A stretch of 64,000 nt of DNA from Ferrimonas marina (GCF_900129905.1 NZ_FQXG01000004.1:310001-374000); one strand, 5' to 3'; shown: positions 35,490 through 47,763, numbered from the stretch's first letter. The notes: a model not told the origin generated them from the letters alone. Program-made: numbers and translations.

Positions 35490-36038
35490 TTAGCTTGGTT
35501 GCCGGGGTGTCTCGCCCTGCATCATCAGCGCCACCAGCCGTTCGATGCGGGCATTGGTCAGCTGACGGTAGTCAAAGTAGGGGCAGAGGATCACCCCATG
35601 GTTGGGGCTCACCGCAAACTGACCGTCCAGCCAGGTCAAGGGGATCCCCGCCTGCGCGGCAACCTCGCTGCCATAACCCCGCCCCATCAGGATCTGCCAG
35701 CAGGGCTCTGCCGGTTGAGCAACGGGGGGTGAATAGAGCAGTGCCGTTTCACTGCCGGGCTGCAGCAGCTGGGCATCCCGGTATTGCTGCCAGCGCTGTC
35801 GACCCTGGCCGGCCTCGAACAGGCTTTGGGGCAGCTGATGCACCAGCTTGGCGTAGACGCTGAACACCTTGCGCCAGCCGTTGCCACAGGCCTGACCGAT
35901 GGCGGCAATCTCGCCGTTGGTCAGCGCCATCACCCCGTCGGGCTGATCAAAGGGGGCCAGTGCCGGACGGTTACCGATGTGCACCCGCAGCCGGGCGTCG
36001 GCGCAGCCCAGCCCCACCGTCCCCGCCCAGCTAGGCAT
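35490..36038 (-). CDS. Hypothetical protein (possibly DUF6942)
   Basis: 182 residues, no signal or membrane helix. Recognisable blocks: LRVHIGNRPALAPF, LTNGEIAAIGQACGNGWRKVFSVYAKLVHQLP and WQQYRDAQLLQPGSETALLYSPP; these look like a small conserved family of marine gammaproteobacteria that I recall as DUF6942, not firmly. The start overlaps the upstream DUF2920-like gene by 8 bp, so they are coupled. Function unknown. Confidence 0.6.
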   Translation of the reverse strand: MPSWAGTVGLGCADARLRVHIGNRPALAPFDQPDGVMALTNGEIAAIGQACGNGWRKVFSVYAKLVHQLPQSLFEAGQGRQRWQQYRDAQLLQPGSETALLYSPPVAQPAEPCWQILMGRGYGSEVAAQAGIPLTWLDGQFAVSPNHGVILCPYFDYRQLTNARIERLVALMMQGETPRQPS

Positions 36039-37224
36039 GCGCCGGCTCCATTTCCATCATTGCTTTGCCCTCCACCGAGGCCTGCTCTACCGACGCCTTT
36101 ATCGGCTGCGCCTCGAGATCGAAACAGTAGCGCTGGTCGCCGTGAACGTAGCGGATCGGCTGCGCGGTCTCGGTCAACCTTGGCTTAACCCGCAGGGCCG
36201 GGTAGTGCCGCTGGAAGAACTGCAGCATCGACAGCCCCAAACCGTGGGTAAAGGATTTGATGTAGCTGCCATCGACCTCTTTCTCGCTAACCAGCTGGAG
36301 CGTGACCTTAAAGCCCGCGGCCTGCATCTCACGCACCATCTTCTGCTTACAAGCGGTGTTGGCGATGCCATCCTGGCTGGCGTGGATGCAGACGTATTCG
36401 GTAACGGTACCGCCCTGTTGCGCCATCTGCTGGATCTGTTCGGCGGCAAAACCGCGGATCGCCAACCGACTGTCGGTCAGGCTGTTAGGCAGGCCAGGAG
36501 TCAGGGTCCAGGGAGACTTTACGCACAGCTGGGCATGGATAAGCTCGTGCAGCTTCATACCAAACTCCGCCTTGCCCAGCTCCTTGCCCACCAGGTAGAC
36601 CAGGTTGGGCTCGGCCCAGGAGGAGTTATCCAACACCGCCCGGCACAGCCCCGGGGCCAGCTTGGTCGCCAGGTTAGCCAGGTAGCCGCCATAGGAGGAA
36701 CCCACCAGCACCACGTCTTCGGCATCTAACTGATAGCGCGCCAGGACGGTGCGCACCGCATTGATCACATCCAACGCCGCCAGCACGCCGAAGTTCTGGT
36801 AATCCCCGTTAGGCGGCAGCAAGGTTGCCGGGATGGTCACCGCCCGGCGTTGCTGCTGACACAACTGGGCCAATAGGCTCGAGTCCTGGTCCCAGCGCCC
36901 AGCCGGACGTCCGCCCATCGCCTGGATCATGGCGCTGAGTACCGCCAGGTCACGGGGCTCGGCGTTGATCTGGGCGCCAACCGCTGGGCGTGAGCGGTAG
37001 CAGTGGTACTCCACCAACATACTGGTGACACCGTGCTGTTCAGCCACCTTACGGCAAAAGACTTCCGGGTAATCACTGAGATCCGCGCCAAACCCCGGCA
37101 GGTAAACCACCAGGGCCTGGCCGGGTTTCGGATTGAATACACGAGCCTCGCAATGGCGCTGGGTCGCCTCGGGGCTCAGCTCAAACTCACCATTGGAGGC
37201 GATGGAAAGGGTGTCGACATTCAT
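36031..37224 (-). CDS. DUF2920-like alpha/beta-hydrolase-fold protein
   Basis: 397 residues. The core resembles an alpha/beta hydrolase: LVVYLPGFGADLSDYPEVFCRKVAEQ near residue 45 and the nucleophile-elbow-like VVLVGSSYGGYLANLATKLAPG. GSSYGGY and the following LDNSSWAEP match what I know of DUF2920, a family sometimes found with surface-glycan or flagellin modification genes. No such genes are close by. ATG 37224 is preferred over the codon nine residues earlier. Divergent from metH across 221 bp. Confidence 0.6.
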   Translation of the reverse strand: MNVDTLSIASNGEFELSPEATQRHCEARVFNPKPGQALVVYLPGFGADLSDYPEVFCRKVAEQHGVTSMLVEYHCYRSRPAVGAQINAEPRDLAVLSAMIQAMGGRPAGRWDQDSSLLAQLCQQQRRAVTIPATLLPPNGDYQNFGVLAALDVINAVRTVLARYQLDAEDVVLVGSSYGGYLANLATKLAPGLCRAVLDNSSWAEPNLVYLVGKELGKAEFGMKLHELIHAQLCVKSPWTLTPGLPNSLTDSRLAIRGFAAEQIQQMAQQGGTVTEYVCIHASQDGIANTACKQKMVREMQAAGFKVTLQLVSEKEVDGSYIKSFTHGLGLSMLQFFQRHYPALRVKPRLTETAQPIRYVHGDQRYCFDLEAQPIKASVEQASVEGKAMMEMEPAHA

Positions 37225-37383
37225 AACAGTACTCGGTGTCAGTCGGGGCATCGTTGCTCTATAACGGCCATAATCCCCTCATCTGTAGCCCTGACGGCGG
37301 TTAGCAGCCACAAAGAGGCGCAAAGTCACAGCAAAAACGCGACGGGATTAAGGCTTGGCAGCCCAGCTTGGCTCCGCTAGGAT

Positions 37384-37399
37384 AGACGTCTATACGGAT
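37384..37399 (+). promoter_or_regulatory. MetJ operator before metH
   Basis: AGACGTCT at 37384-37391 is the exact MetJ box; the next eight bases ATACGGAT are a weak second box in tandem. It lies 47 bp before the metH start codon, the expected region for methionine-dependent repression. Confidence 0.7.
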
Positions 37400-37445
37400 A
37401 AAAGGCCAATTGCAGGTCCGGCAACAAAAAGAAGGAAGTGGCGGT

Positions 37446-41114
<3,669 letters not shown>

Positions 41115-41157
41115 AGCCCCTCCCCGGCAACGCCAGCCAGCACTAAGCTTGTAACAA

Positions 41158-41190
41158 GAGGCGCCAATCCAGTTGGCGCCTCGTCCTTTA
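41158..41190 (+). terminator. Hairpin terminator after metH
   Basis: Ten-base stem GAGGCGCCAA / TTGGCGCCTC with TCCAG loop, followed by a modest T-rich tail (GTCCTTTATT). Confidence 0.72.
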
Positions 41191-41214
41191 TTCCTACACC
41201 GAGAACCCACTGTC

Positions 41215-41622
41215 ATGAAAACCCTGAACGGGTCCTGCCTCTGTGGCGCCATCCAGTTCCGCGTCGCCGACGCCTTCGATTATGTTGGCAACTGCCACTG
41301 CTCCGAGTGTCGCAAGTTCAGCGGTTCCGACTACGCTCCAGCCGGTGGCCTCAGCGCCGAACACTTTGCCTTTATCCAGGGCGAAGAGACGGTTCGCTAC
41401 TATGAGAAGAGCCCCGCCACCACCCTGGCCTTCTGCCCAACCTGTGGCTCCAGCTTGTTCTCCATCAAGTCGGACACCGGCCGCTACAACATCCGATTGG
41501 GTGCGCTGGACGATACCCCCAGCCAGAAGCCCAGCTTCCACATTCATGTGGACTCCAAGGCCCCCTGGCTAACCATTAACGATAAGCTCACCCGCTACCC
41601 GGGCCATCCCGAGTCGCTCTAG
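41215..41622 (+). CDS. GFA family (glutathione-dependent formaldehyde-activating-like) protein
   Basis: 135-residue zinc protein of the GFA/CENP-V fold. Cysteine ligands are seen as GSCLCGAIQF, CHCSECRKFSGSD and FCPTCGSSLFS, the standard pattern. Members are linked to formaldehyde-glutathione adduct chemistry, but many lack that activity, so the reaction is not assigned. ATG 41215 follows the metH terminator; the gene has its own bidirectional terminator. Confidence 0.9.
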   Translation: MKTLNGSCLCGAIQFRVADAFDYVGNCHCSECRKFSGSDYAPAGGLSAEHFAFIQGEETVRYYEKSPATTLAFCPTCGSSLFSIKSDTGRYNIRLGALDDTPSQKPSFHIHVDSKAPWLTINDKLTRYPGHPESL

Positions 41623-41667
41623 GCTGTAAAGCTCCACGGCTAACCCTGCCTACTTGTCCAGTGGCAC

Positions 41668-41702
41668 AAAAAAAGCCCTGCATGAGCAGGGCTTTGACTT
41701 TG
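41668..41702. terminator. Bidirectional terminator between GFA gene and small minus-strand gene
   Basis: AAAGCCCTG-CATGAG-CAGGGCTTT with A-rich left and T-rich right flanks; it can end the GFA transcript and the convergent 50-residue gene. Confidence 0.88.
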
Positions 41703-41735
41703 ACAGGAAAGTAACAGGCAAGGAGGCGAACGGGA

Positions 41736-41888
41736 TCAGAGATCGAAGCGATCCCCGTCAACGCGTCGTTTGTCGCGTCGATGGCCGCGCCAGCCGCGGT
41801 CCTTGCGGCGGGACTCTTGCTCTTCCCACTGCATCCGGCGGGGCTTTTTGCTGGTGATCTCCAGCCACTCATCAGGGATCGTCTTCAT
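41736..41888 (-). CDS. Small basic protein, 50 residues
   Basis: ATG at 41888 with GGAG eight bases upstream, TGA at 41736-41738. The sequence starts MKTIPDEWLEITSKKPRRMQ and is rich in Arg/Lys/Asp with Trp residues (GWRGHRRDKRR), no membrane segment. It has a good ribosome site and its own terminator, features of a real gene. No family recognised; a nucleic-acid-binding or ribosome-linked role is only a guess. The MITE-like element begins 19 bp upstream of its start. Confidence 0.65.
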   Translation of the reverse strand: MKTIPDEWLEITSKKPRRMQWEEQESRRKDRGWRGHRRDKRRVDGDRFDL

Positions 41889-41906
41889 CTTTCGAACTCC
41901 ATGTTA

Positions 41907-42171
41907 GTACCTCGACACAGGGAAAATGATGAGTTCAGCTGGAACTCAGCGGGAGCTGAGCAAGAAAGCGACTTGAAGGCATAGTGGCTCTACGTCAAAA
42001 GTCGCTGACGCAGAGCAGTTTCCGCTGAGGCCAGCCCTCTGGGAGCGCATGAGGAGCAACGAATACTGCGTTGCAGCGCTTCGAAAGAGCGCCACTATTA
42101 CTTCATCGCTGCGTCTTGTCTTCGTCGCCCTCATGCGCTCTGAACTCATCAACTCCTCTGTGCCGAGGTAC
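41907..42171. mobile_element. MITE-like element with 32-bp terminal inverted repeats
   Basis: Left end (41907-41938) and right end (42140-42171) match as inverted repeats at 27 of 32 positions, both starting GTACCTCG(A/G)CACAG and ending TGATGAGTTCAG. A perfect internal inverted pair GAGCGCATGAGG (42043-42054) / CCTCATGCGCTC (42129-42140) abuts the right terminus. 265 bp, no transposase, no target duplication recognised. It fills most of the gap 41889-42321; the last 150 bp before the next gene hold nothing recognised. Confidence 0.8.
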
Positions 42172-42321
42172 TCGATTACCCGTGCATTTGGCCAGAACCA
42201 GCCGGATTTGAACATCAAAAACGCTTTATGGTCAGGGTCAATCGGATTCGTCGTCCAGCCCGCTTGAACCCAGGCCAGCCCTGCGGCATGGTCAATAGAG
42301 ACCAAGCAAGGAAGATGGCCT

Positions 42322-43677
42322 ATGACCTCAGTACGGGTTGCCCTGTTCGCCTCGATGGCACTGTTACCCTGCCTTACCCCGGCGGCCCCTCAGCCAGCGC
42401 AAGACAGCAAGCCGGTGACGATACCGCTCGCCGACTACCTCGACCGCCTGGCGGGCTTCTGGCTGGGCCAGAGCATCGCCAACTGGACCGGTCTGGTCAC
42501 CGAGATGGACAAGATTGGCGGACCCGGCCCCCATGGCCAGTTCTATACCCGGGAGGACTGGGGCCAGCCGGACCAACCCAGCATCTGGGGCGCCGGGGTG
42601 CCCAGTGATCTTTCTGCCACCATCGATTGGGTGTTCGAGCCGGAAGGGGGGCTTTGGGGCGCCGATGACGACACCGACATCGAGTACCTGTACCAGCAAC
42701 TGATGCTGCAGCATCAGACGCCGCTGCTCAGCGCCGAGCAGATCCGCGACGGCTGGCTAGCCCATATCCACAGCGATGAATCCACCCCACACCGAACGCC
42801 AGAGGGAGAGCCGGAAAACTACCTTTGGGTCTCCAACCAGCGTGCCTTCGAACTGATGCAGCAGGGGCAGGTCCCGCCTCACACCAGCGATCCCGAGCAC
42901 AACCCCCACCACCAGATGATCGACGCCCAGCTGAGCACCGAGCTGTTTGGCCTGCTGGCACCAGGTCGACCCGATGTGGCCCTGCAGCTGGCCTACCTGC
43001 CGATCCGCACCACCGCCCGGGGGGAGGCTGCGCTGGCAGCGGAGTTCTACATCATCCTCCATGCGCTGGCCCCGGTGGTGGACCCCTCCCTGTCCCGGCA
43101 CGAACAGATCTTGTGGATGGCCGCTCAAGGCCGGGCTCACCTGCCCGATGGCAGCACGGTAGCGGACATGTACGATTTCGTCTGGCGCCACTACCAGCAA
43201 CAAACGCCCTGGGAGTCGGTAAGGGATGCCCTGCATCAGCGTTACCAGGTGGAGCAGCAGGCCGGCTACCGGCAAAGCGGCCCGGAGTTCTACTGCAACG
43301 GCTGTTTCGCCTCCGGCATCAACTTTGCCGCCAGCCTGGTGAGCCTGTTCTATGGCGAGGGCGACTATCAGGCAACGGTCAAACTGGCGGTGCTGATGGG
43401 CTGGGACTCCGACAATCCCGCCGCCACCTGGGGAGGACTGCTGGGCTTTATGGATGGCCAATCCGGTCTGGAGGCGGGATTTGAGCGGCGCTTTGCCGAC
43501 CGCTTTCATATCCACCGTACCCGTCGCGGCTTTGCCAATCAGGGCATCGACAGCTTTGACAACATGGCCCGCCAAGGCAGTCAGATCATCGACTGGGTGG
43601 TAAGGGACTTTCAGATGGGCGAGGCGGACAGCCAGGGCTGGCGCATATTCCCGTCCAGCACCATGGCGGACAAATAA
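42322..43677 (+). CDS. Exported ADP-ribosylglycohydrolase-family protein
   Basis: 451 residues. A signal peptide (VALFASMALLPCLTPAAPQ) precedes an ADP-ribosylglycohydrolase-like domain: LDRLAGFWLGQSIANW in place of the GxxxGDALG start, WGADDDTDIEYLY matching the acidic DDT metal site, and MGWDSDNPAATWGGLLGFMDG matching the second metal site (GxDxDxxAA). The acidic pairs needed for two-metal binding are present. The known family acts on ADP-ribosyl groups in the cytoplasm, so a periplasmic member is unusual; substrate not assigned. AAGGAAG lies seven bases before the ATG. Confidence 0.85.
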   Translation: MTSVRVALFASMALLPCLTPAAPQPAQDSKPVTIPLADYLDRLAGFWLGQSIANWTGLVTEMDKIGGPGPHGQFYTREDWGQPDQPSIWGAGVPSDLSATIDWVFEPEGGLWGADDDTDIEYLYQQLMLQHQTPLLSAEQIRDGWLAHIHSDESTPHRTPEGEPENYLWVSNQRAFELMQQGQVPPHTSDPEHNPHHQMIDAQLSTELFGLLAPGRPDVALQLAYLPIRTTARGEAALAAEFYIILHALAPVVDPSLSRHEQILWMAAQGRAHLPDGSTVADMYDFVWRHYQQQTPWESVRDALHQRYQVEQQAGYRQSGPEFYCNGCFASGINFAASLVSLFYGEGDYQATVKLAVLMGWDSDNPAATWGGLLGFMDGQSGLEAGFERRFADRFHIHRTRRGFANQGIDSFDNMARQGSQIIDWVVRDFQMGEADSQGWRIFPSSTMADK

Positions 43678-43689
43678 CGCCGCTCAGAC

Positions 43690-43722
43690 ACAAAAAAGCC
43701 CCGCGATGGCGGGGCTTAAAAC
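43690..43722. terminator. Bidirectional terminator after the glycohydrolase-like gene
   Basis: AAAAAAGCCCCGC-GATG-GCGGGGCTTAAAACTTTT; strong GC stem with A run to the left and T-rich tail to the right. Serves the convergent small gene as well. Confidence 0.9.
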
Positions 43723-43737
43723 TTTTCGCTAAAGGGA

Positions 43738-43935
43738 TTACTGCGAGATCATGGTGCTGCGCTGGTACGGCACCTTGAGCAGACGACACAGCTGATGGGT
43801 ACGTCCCTGCTCCGCCATGGCGTGGGTGTCGTGCATCGGATCCTTCTCCGGTGCGATGCTCGGTTCCAGGTTGGAGCCGGCGTTCTGATTGGTCACAGTA
43901 GGAATGCCGAGTTTTGCGATATGCAGTGCGGTCAT
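43738..43935 (-). CDS. Small hypothetical protein, 65 residues
   Basis: Starts MTALHIAKLGIPTVTNQN at ATG 43935 with GGGGA upstream. Contains a conserved-looking EPSIAPEKDPMHDTHAMAEQ stretch and no membrane segment. No family recognised. It ends at a bidirectional terminator, which supports transcription. The 260-bp gap to the next gene holds a weak GACAAT/ATTGTC inverted repeat (43971-43991) that could belong to its promoter. Confidence 0.5.
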   Translation of the reverse strand: MTALHIAKLGIPTVTNQNAGSNLEPSIAPEKDPMHDTHAMAEQGRTHQLCRLLKVPYQRSTMISQ

Positions 43936-44196
43936 CTGGGTCCCCTTAGCGTAAAGTCTTTGATTCGATAGACAATATCTCTTTAATTGTCGATTGCCAT
44001 ATGACTGTAACATAAGACTGTTAGTGCGCAAGGAGCTGCCTCACAAATCCCAACCCGATTGACGATTATTTCCCCAGCTTTCAGTCCCGATTCAGAATGG
44101 CGCGGACACCACCTTATGATCCCCTCTCCGTGCCTTGATCTCAGCCCGTGCTACGCTCGTAGCGACAGGGTGTATTCGAGACCCAAGGAGGTCGAG

Positions 44197-44388
44197 ATGG
44201 AGATCCAGGACATTCGAGAAGGGATGTGGGTGCTGTTCAGTGGCCAGGTGGGTCGCGTGGTTCGATTGGACAGTGATAACGGCAAGGTGCAGGTGGAGCA
44301 CCTGACCAGCCATCAACTGATGGATCTGAACGCCAGCGAGGTGGAGCCGGATCCCCAACTGCATACCGACTGCGACCTGTATTACTGA
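44197..44388 (+). CDS. Small hypothetical protein, 63 residues
   Basis: ATG 44197 with AAGGAGG upstream. The product starts MEIQDIREGMWVLFSGQVGRV and appears to be a small beta-rich fold (GQVGRVVRLDSDNGKVQVEHL), somewhat like KOW/SH3-type barrels; it ends acidic. No named family. Placed just before gltS on the same strand, 83 bp apart. Confidence 0.6.
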   Translation: MEIQDIREGMWVLFSGQVGRVVRLDSDNGKVQVEHLTSHQLMDLNASEVEPDPQLHTDCDLYY

Positions 44389-44471
44389 GCGATTCGCACT
44401 AAGGCATTGGCAGCCCTTAGGATACCGGCTAGGATTTCAGCAACACTCAATCACTACCGGATGGGGCCGCC

Positions 44472-45692
44472 ATGCCCACCCCCCAGCTTGTTGAAGTTCC
44501 AGCGTTTATCGCATTCACCCTCGCTATCTTGCTGCTCTTTATCGGCAAGGATCTGACTACCCGTTCGGCGCTGCTGCGGCGCTACTCCATCCCGGAGCCG
44601 GTGATCGGGGGCTTCCTCTGCGCCTTGGTGGTGGGGGTGCTCTACTACGGTTTCGACCGCCAGATCGAGTTCGAGCTGGAGGTGCGCGATCTGCTGCTGC
44701 TCTATTTCTTTGCCGGCATTGGCCTCAAGGCGGACATTCAAACCCTGCTTAAGGGCGGCCGGCCACTGCTGACCCTGCTGGTGCTGGCCAGCGTCTTTAT
44801 CGTGTTGCAAAACCTGCTGGGCATGGGCATCGCCGGCAGCTTCGGCATGGATCCCAAGGCCGGCCTGCTGTCCGGCTCCATTAGCCTGATCGGCGGCGTC
44901 GGTACCACCCTGGCCTGGGCCCCCACCTTCGTATCGGAGTTCGACATCCTCAATGCCATGGAGCTGGGGGTTGCCTCCAACACCGTCGGCCTGATTGCCG
45001 CCTGTCTTATCGGCGGCCCCATCGCCCGCTACCTGATGCACAAACACCAGGTTCAGCCCTCCGGTGACGACGACCTGGATATCGGTGTCACCCACGACAG
45101 CGAGCAGACCCCGCGCCTGACCTACTATGGCGTGCTCTGGGCCTGGTTCTGGCTCAACGTAACCCTGATGCTGGGCCATGGCATCGCTGAACTGCTGACC
45201 GGGATCGGCGCCAACCTGCCCACCTTTGTCAGCTGCCTGATCGCCGGCATCCTGATCGGTAACCTAGGGCGTTGGTTGACCCGCAACCGGGAGCGACGCT
45301 GGGAGCAGGAGGGCGGTGAGGGGCTGGCGATGATCTCCGACATCTGCCTGGGGATGTTCCTCACCATGGCCCTGATGGGGCTGAAGCTATGGGAGCTGGA
45401 GGGGCTGCTGGGGTATATCTCGGTGGTGATGGCGCTGCAGATCACCCTGTCAGTGCTGTTTACCCTGTTCGTGGTCTATCGGTTGATGGGACGCAACTAC
45501 GATGCGGTGGTGATCTGCTCGGGCTTTGGCGGCATCACCCTGGGCTCCACCGCCACCGCCATCGTCAACATGACCGCGGTGACCCGCCAGTACGGTGCCA
45601 GCCACCAGGCCTTTATCGTGGTGCCCCTGGTCTGCGGCTTCTTCGTCGACATCATCAATGCCCTGGTGATCGGCTTCTTCGTCGGGTTGTAG
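44472..45692 (+). CDS. gltS: Sodium/glutamate symporter
   Basis: 406-residue inner-membrane carrier taking up glutamate with Na+. Family motifs: RRYSIPEPVIGGFLCAL, YFFAGIGLKADIQTLLKGG, SGSISLIGGVGTTLAWAPTF (first GG-loop) and CSGFGGITLGSTATAIVNM (second loop), the inverted-repeat pattern of GltS. Sits 10 bp ahead of a SixA-like gene on the same strand. Confidence 0.94.
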   Translation: MPTPQLVEVPAFIAFTLAILLLFIGKDLTTRSALLRRYSIPEPVIGGFLCALVVGVLYYGFDRQIEFELEVRDLLLLYFFAGIGLKADIQTLLKGGRPLLTLLVLASVFIVLQNLLGMGIAGSFGMDPKAGLLSGSISLIGGVGTTLAWAPTFVSEFDILNAMELGVASNTVGLIAACLIGGPIARYLMHKHQVQPSGDDDLDIGVTHDSEQTPRLTYYGVLWAWFWLNVTLMLGHGIAELLTGIGANLPTFVSCLIAGILIGNLGRWLTRNRERRWEQEGGEGLAMISDICLGMFLTMALMGLKLWELEGLLGYISVVMALQITLSVLFTLFVVYRLMGRNYDAVVICSGFGGITLGSTATAIVNMTAVTRQYGASHQAFIVVPLVCGFFVDIINALVIGFFVGL

Positions 45693-45702
45693 TAATGAAA
45701 AG

Positions 45703-46200
45703 ATGAAAACCCTGCACCTGCTGCGCCACGCCAAGTCCAGCTGGGACCAGCCGGAACTGGCGGATATCGACCGACCGCTCAACCAACGCGGTTTGCGCAG
45801 CTGTCGACGCATGGCGACGGCGCTGGCCGAAAGCCCCGGCTGGCTTGAGAATCTCCATTGCAGTCCGGCGCGGCGGGCCCAGGCCACCCTGGAACAACTG
45901 AGCCTGGCACTGCCAAGCCCACTGCAATGGCAAACAGAACCCGCGCTTTACTGCTTTGACAGCCACACCCTGCTGACCTGGCTGGCCCGGCAGGACGACC
46001 AACATGCCCAGCTCACCCTCGTTGGCCACAATCCTGCCCTGACCGAGCTGTGTAACACCCTGGGGGATAATACTCTCAACAACCTGCCCACCTGTGGCTA
46101 TGTCCGCCTGGTCAGCCCCACCCTGACGCACTGGGCCGATATCCTGGCACACCCCTTTCAGCAAACCGCCTTTTTGCGCCCCAAGGACCTGACCGACTGA
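45703..46200 (+). CDS. SixA-like histidine phosphatase
   Basis: 165 residues of the histidine phosphatase superfamily: LLRHAKSSWDQPELADIDRPLNQRG with catalytic RHA, SPARRAQAT and the second histidine in LVGHNPALTELCN. SixA removes phosphate from HPt histidines of hybrid kinases. A link with the HPt-bearing kinase at the window start is possible but far from proven. 10 bp downstream of gltS; probably cotranscribed. Confidence 0.87.
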   Translation: MKTLHLLRHAKSSWDQPELADIDRPLNQRGLRSCRRMATALAESPGWLENLHCSPARRAQATLEQLSLALPSPLQWQTEPALYCFDSHTLLTWLARQDDQHAQLTLVGHNPALTELCNTLGDNTLNNLPTCGYVRLVSPTLTHWADILAHPFQQTAFLRPKDLTD

Positions 46201-46225
46201 GCCGGCCCTTTTGTCAGCAGACAGC

Positions 46226-47536
46226 TCAGTGCAGCTTCATCCTCGGTCGCAGCCATTGGTTCAAGCCGTCAGACAGGGCCAGCAAGCCGGTGCGCCAGAT
46301 CCCATGGATGGCGATCTGATGCTTGCGATACAGCGAGATGTACGCCATCCGGGCGATCCGCCCCTCGACGCTGAGGCTGCCGCTGCCGATCCCCCCCATC
46401 AGCTTGCCAAAGGCGGTGTAGTTGCTCAGTGACACCAGCGAGCCGTAGTCCTTATAGACAAAGGGCTTCAGTGGCTTCTGCTCGACCTTGCGGATCAGGT
46501 TCTGCGCCACGGTCTGGGCCATCTGGTGGGCACTCTGGGCCCGGGGCGGCACCCACATCGGCCGTCCATCCTGCTCGCCCAGGACCAGTCCGGCGCAATC
46601 CCCCAGGGCGAAGATCCGCTCATCCCCCTGCACCTGCAGGGTCGGCTCCACCAGCAACTGGTTGGCCCGGTTAGTCTCCAGCCCGGTCAGCCCGGTGAGG
46701 AAATCCGGGGCCTTAACCCCGGCGGCCCACACCATCATGTCGCAATCAAATTGCTGCCCTTGCGGGGTCTCCAACCCGGCCGCCGTGGCCTGGCCCACCT
46801 GGGTATCGGTGTGCACCGCGATCCCCAGCTTCTCCAGCTCCGCCTTGGCCGCCACAGAGATCCGCTCGCTCAAGGCCGGCAACAGCCTGGGGCCGGCCTC
46901 GATCAGCGACACCTTGAGGTGATCCGGGGTCAGGTGGGTCAGGCCATAGGTGGCAAACCATTGGCGCGCCTTGATCAGCTCCGCCGACAGCTCCACCCCG
47001 GTGGCACCACCACCGACGATGGCCACGTGCAGGCGTTGTTCGTTATCTCCCTGGGCCACCGCCCGATTCACCCGCAGGAACTGATCAACCAGGTTGCGAT
47101 GAAAGCGCTGCGCCTGCTGCGGGCAGTCCAGCAGGATGCAGTGCTCAGCGACGCCGGCCACGCCAAAGTCGTTGGTCTGGCCGCCGATGGCCATCACCAG
47201 GTAGTCGTAGGCCTCCTCCCGCGCCGGCAGCAGCTCCTGGCCCTGCTCATCACAATAGGGCGCGATCTGCACGGTCTGGCGCTGCCGGTCGATGCCGGTG
47301 ACATCCGCCACCTGGAACTGGAAGCCGTTGCGATGGCCATGGGCCCGGTAGCTGACCGAGTCCACCTCGGCATCCAGCGAACCGGACGCCACCTCGTGCA
47401 ACAGCGGCTTCCAGATGTGGGTGTGGTTGCGATCCAGCAGCAGTACCTCTGCCTTACCCCGGCGCCCCAGCTTTCGGCCCAGTTGGGTGGCCAGTCCCAG
47501 GCCTCCGGCACCGCCGCCAACGATGACGATCCGCAT
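46226..47536 (-). CDS. ndh: Type II NADH dehydrogenase-like FAD oxidoreductase
   Basis: 436 residues. First dinucleotide fold MRIVIVGGGAGGLGLATQLG (FAD), LLDRNHTHIWKPLLHEVASG typical of NDH-2, second fold VAIVGGGATGVELSAEL (NADH), VWAAGVKAP and FALGDCAGL (FAD). C-terminal amphipathic region VYKDYGSLVSLSNYTAFG as in Ndh. Oxidises NADH and reduces quinone at the inner membrane without pumping protons. Convergent with the SixA-like gene. Confidence 0.92.
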   Translation of the reverse strand: MRIVIVGGGAGGLGLATQLGRKLGRRGKAEVLLLDRNHTHIWKPLLHEVASGSLDAEVDSVSYRAHGHRNGFQFQVADVTGIDRQRQTVQIAPYCDEQGQELLPAREEAYDYLVMAIGGQTNDFGVAGVAEHCILLDCPQQAQRFHRNLVDQFLRVNRAVAQGDNEQRLHVAIVGGGATGVELSAELIKARQWFATYGLTHLTPDHLKVSLIEAGPRLLPALSERISVAAKAELEKLGIAVHTDTQVGQATAAGLETPQGQQFDCDMMVWAAGVKAPDFLTGLTGLETNRANQLLVEPTLQVQGDERIFALGDCAGLVLGEQDGRPMWVPPRAQSAHQMAQTVAQNLIRKVEQKPLKPFVYKDYGSLVSLSNYTAFGKLMGGIGSGSLSVEGRIARMAYISLYRKHQIAIHGIWRTGLLALSDGLNQWLRPRMKLH

Positions 47537-47713
47537 CTTCCACTCCCTCTGCTGCTGCCTATGGTGTCAGGGCTGCCCTGACCACCCGGCGACTTTAATC
47601 ACAAAAACATCATGATATCGACGATAGCGCACAAAAGCAGTGGAGATGACCGAGTTCTACTGATGTGCGAGTGAGTCAAATTCATCCGACGTCAGCAATC
47701 ACCGGCTTGTAGG

Positions 47714-47742
47714 GACAAAAAAGGGGGCCTGTCGGCCCCCCG
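47714..47742 (-). terminator. Terminator of the porin gene
   Basis: On the minus strand GGGGGCC-GACA-GGCCCCC followed by TTTTTT; about 20 bp after the porin stop. Confidence 0.9.
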
Positions 47743-47763
47743 GATGAATGCACTAATGCTGTC

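Noticed and set aside
41946-42305. 119-codon minus-strand frame across the MITE-like element
   Set aside because: About two thirds of it is the element itself, and no plausible ribosome site precedes it; kept only as a possible remnant.
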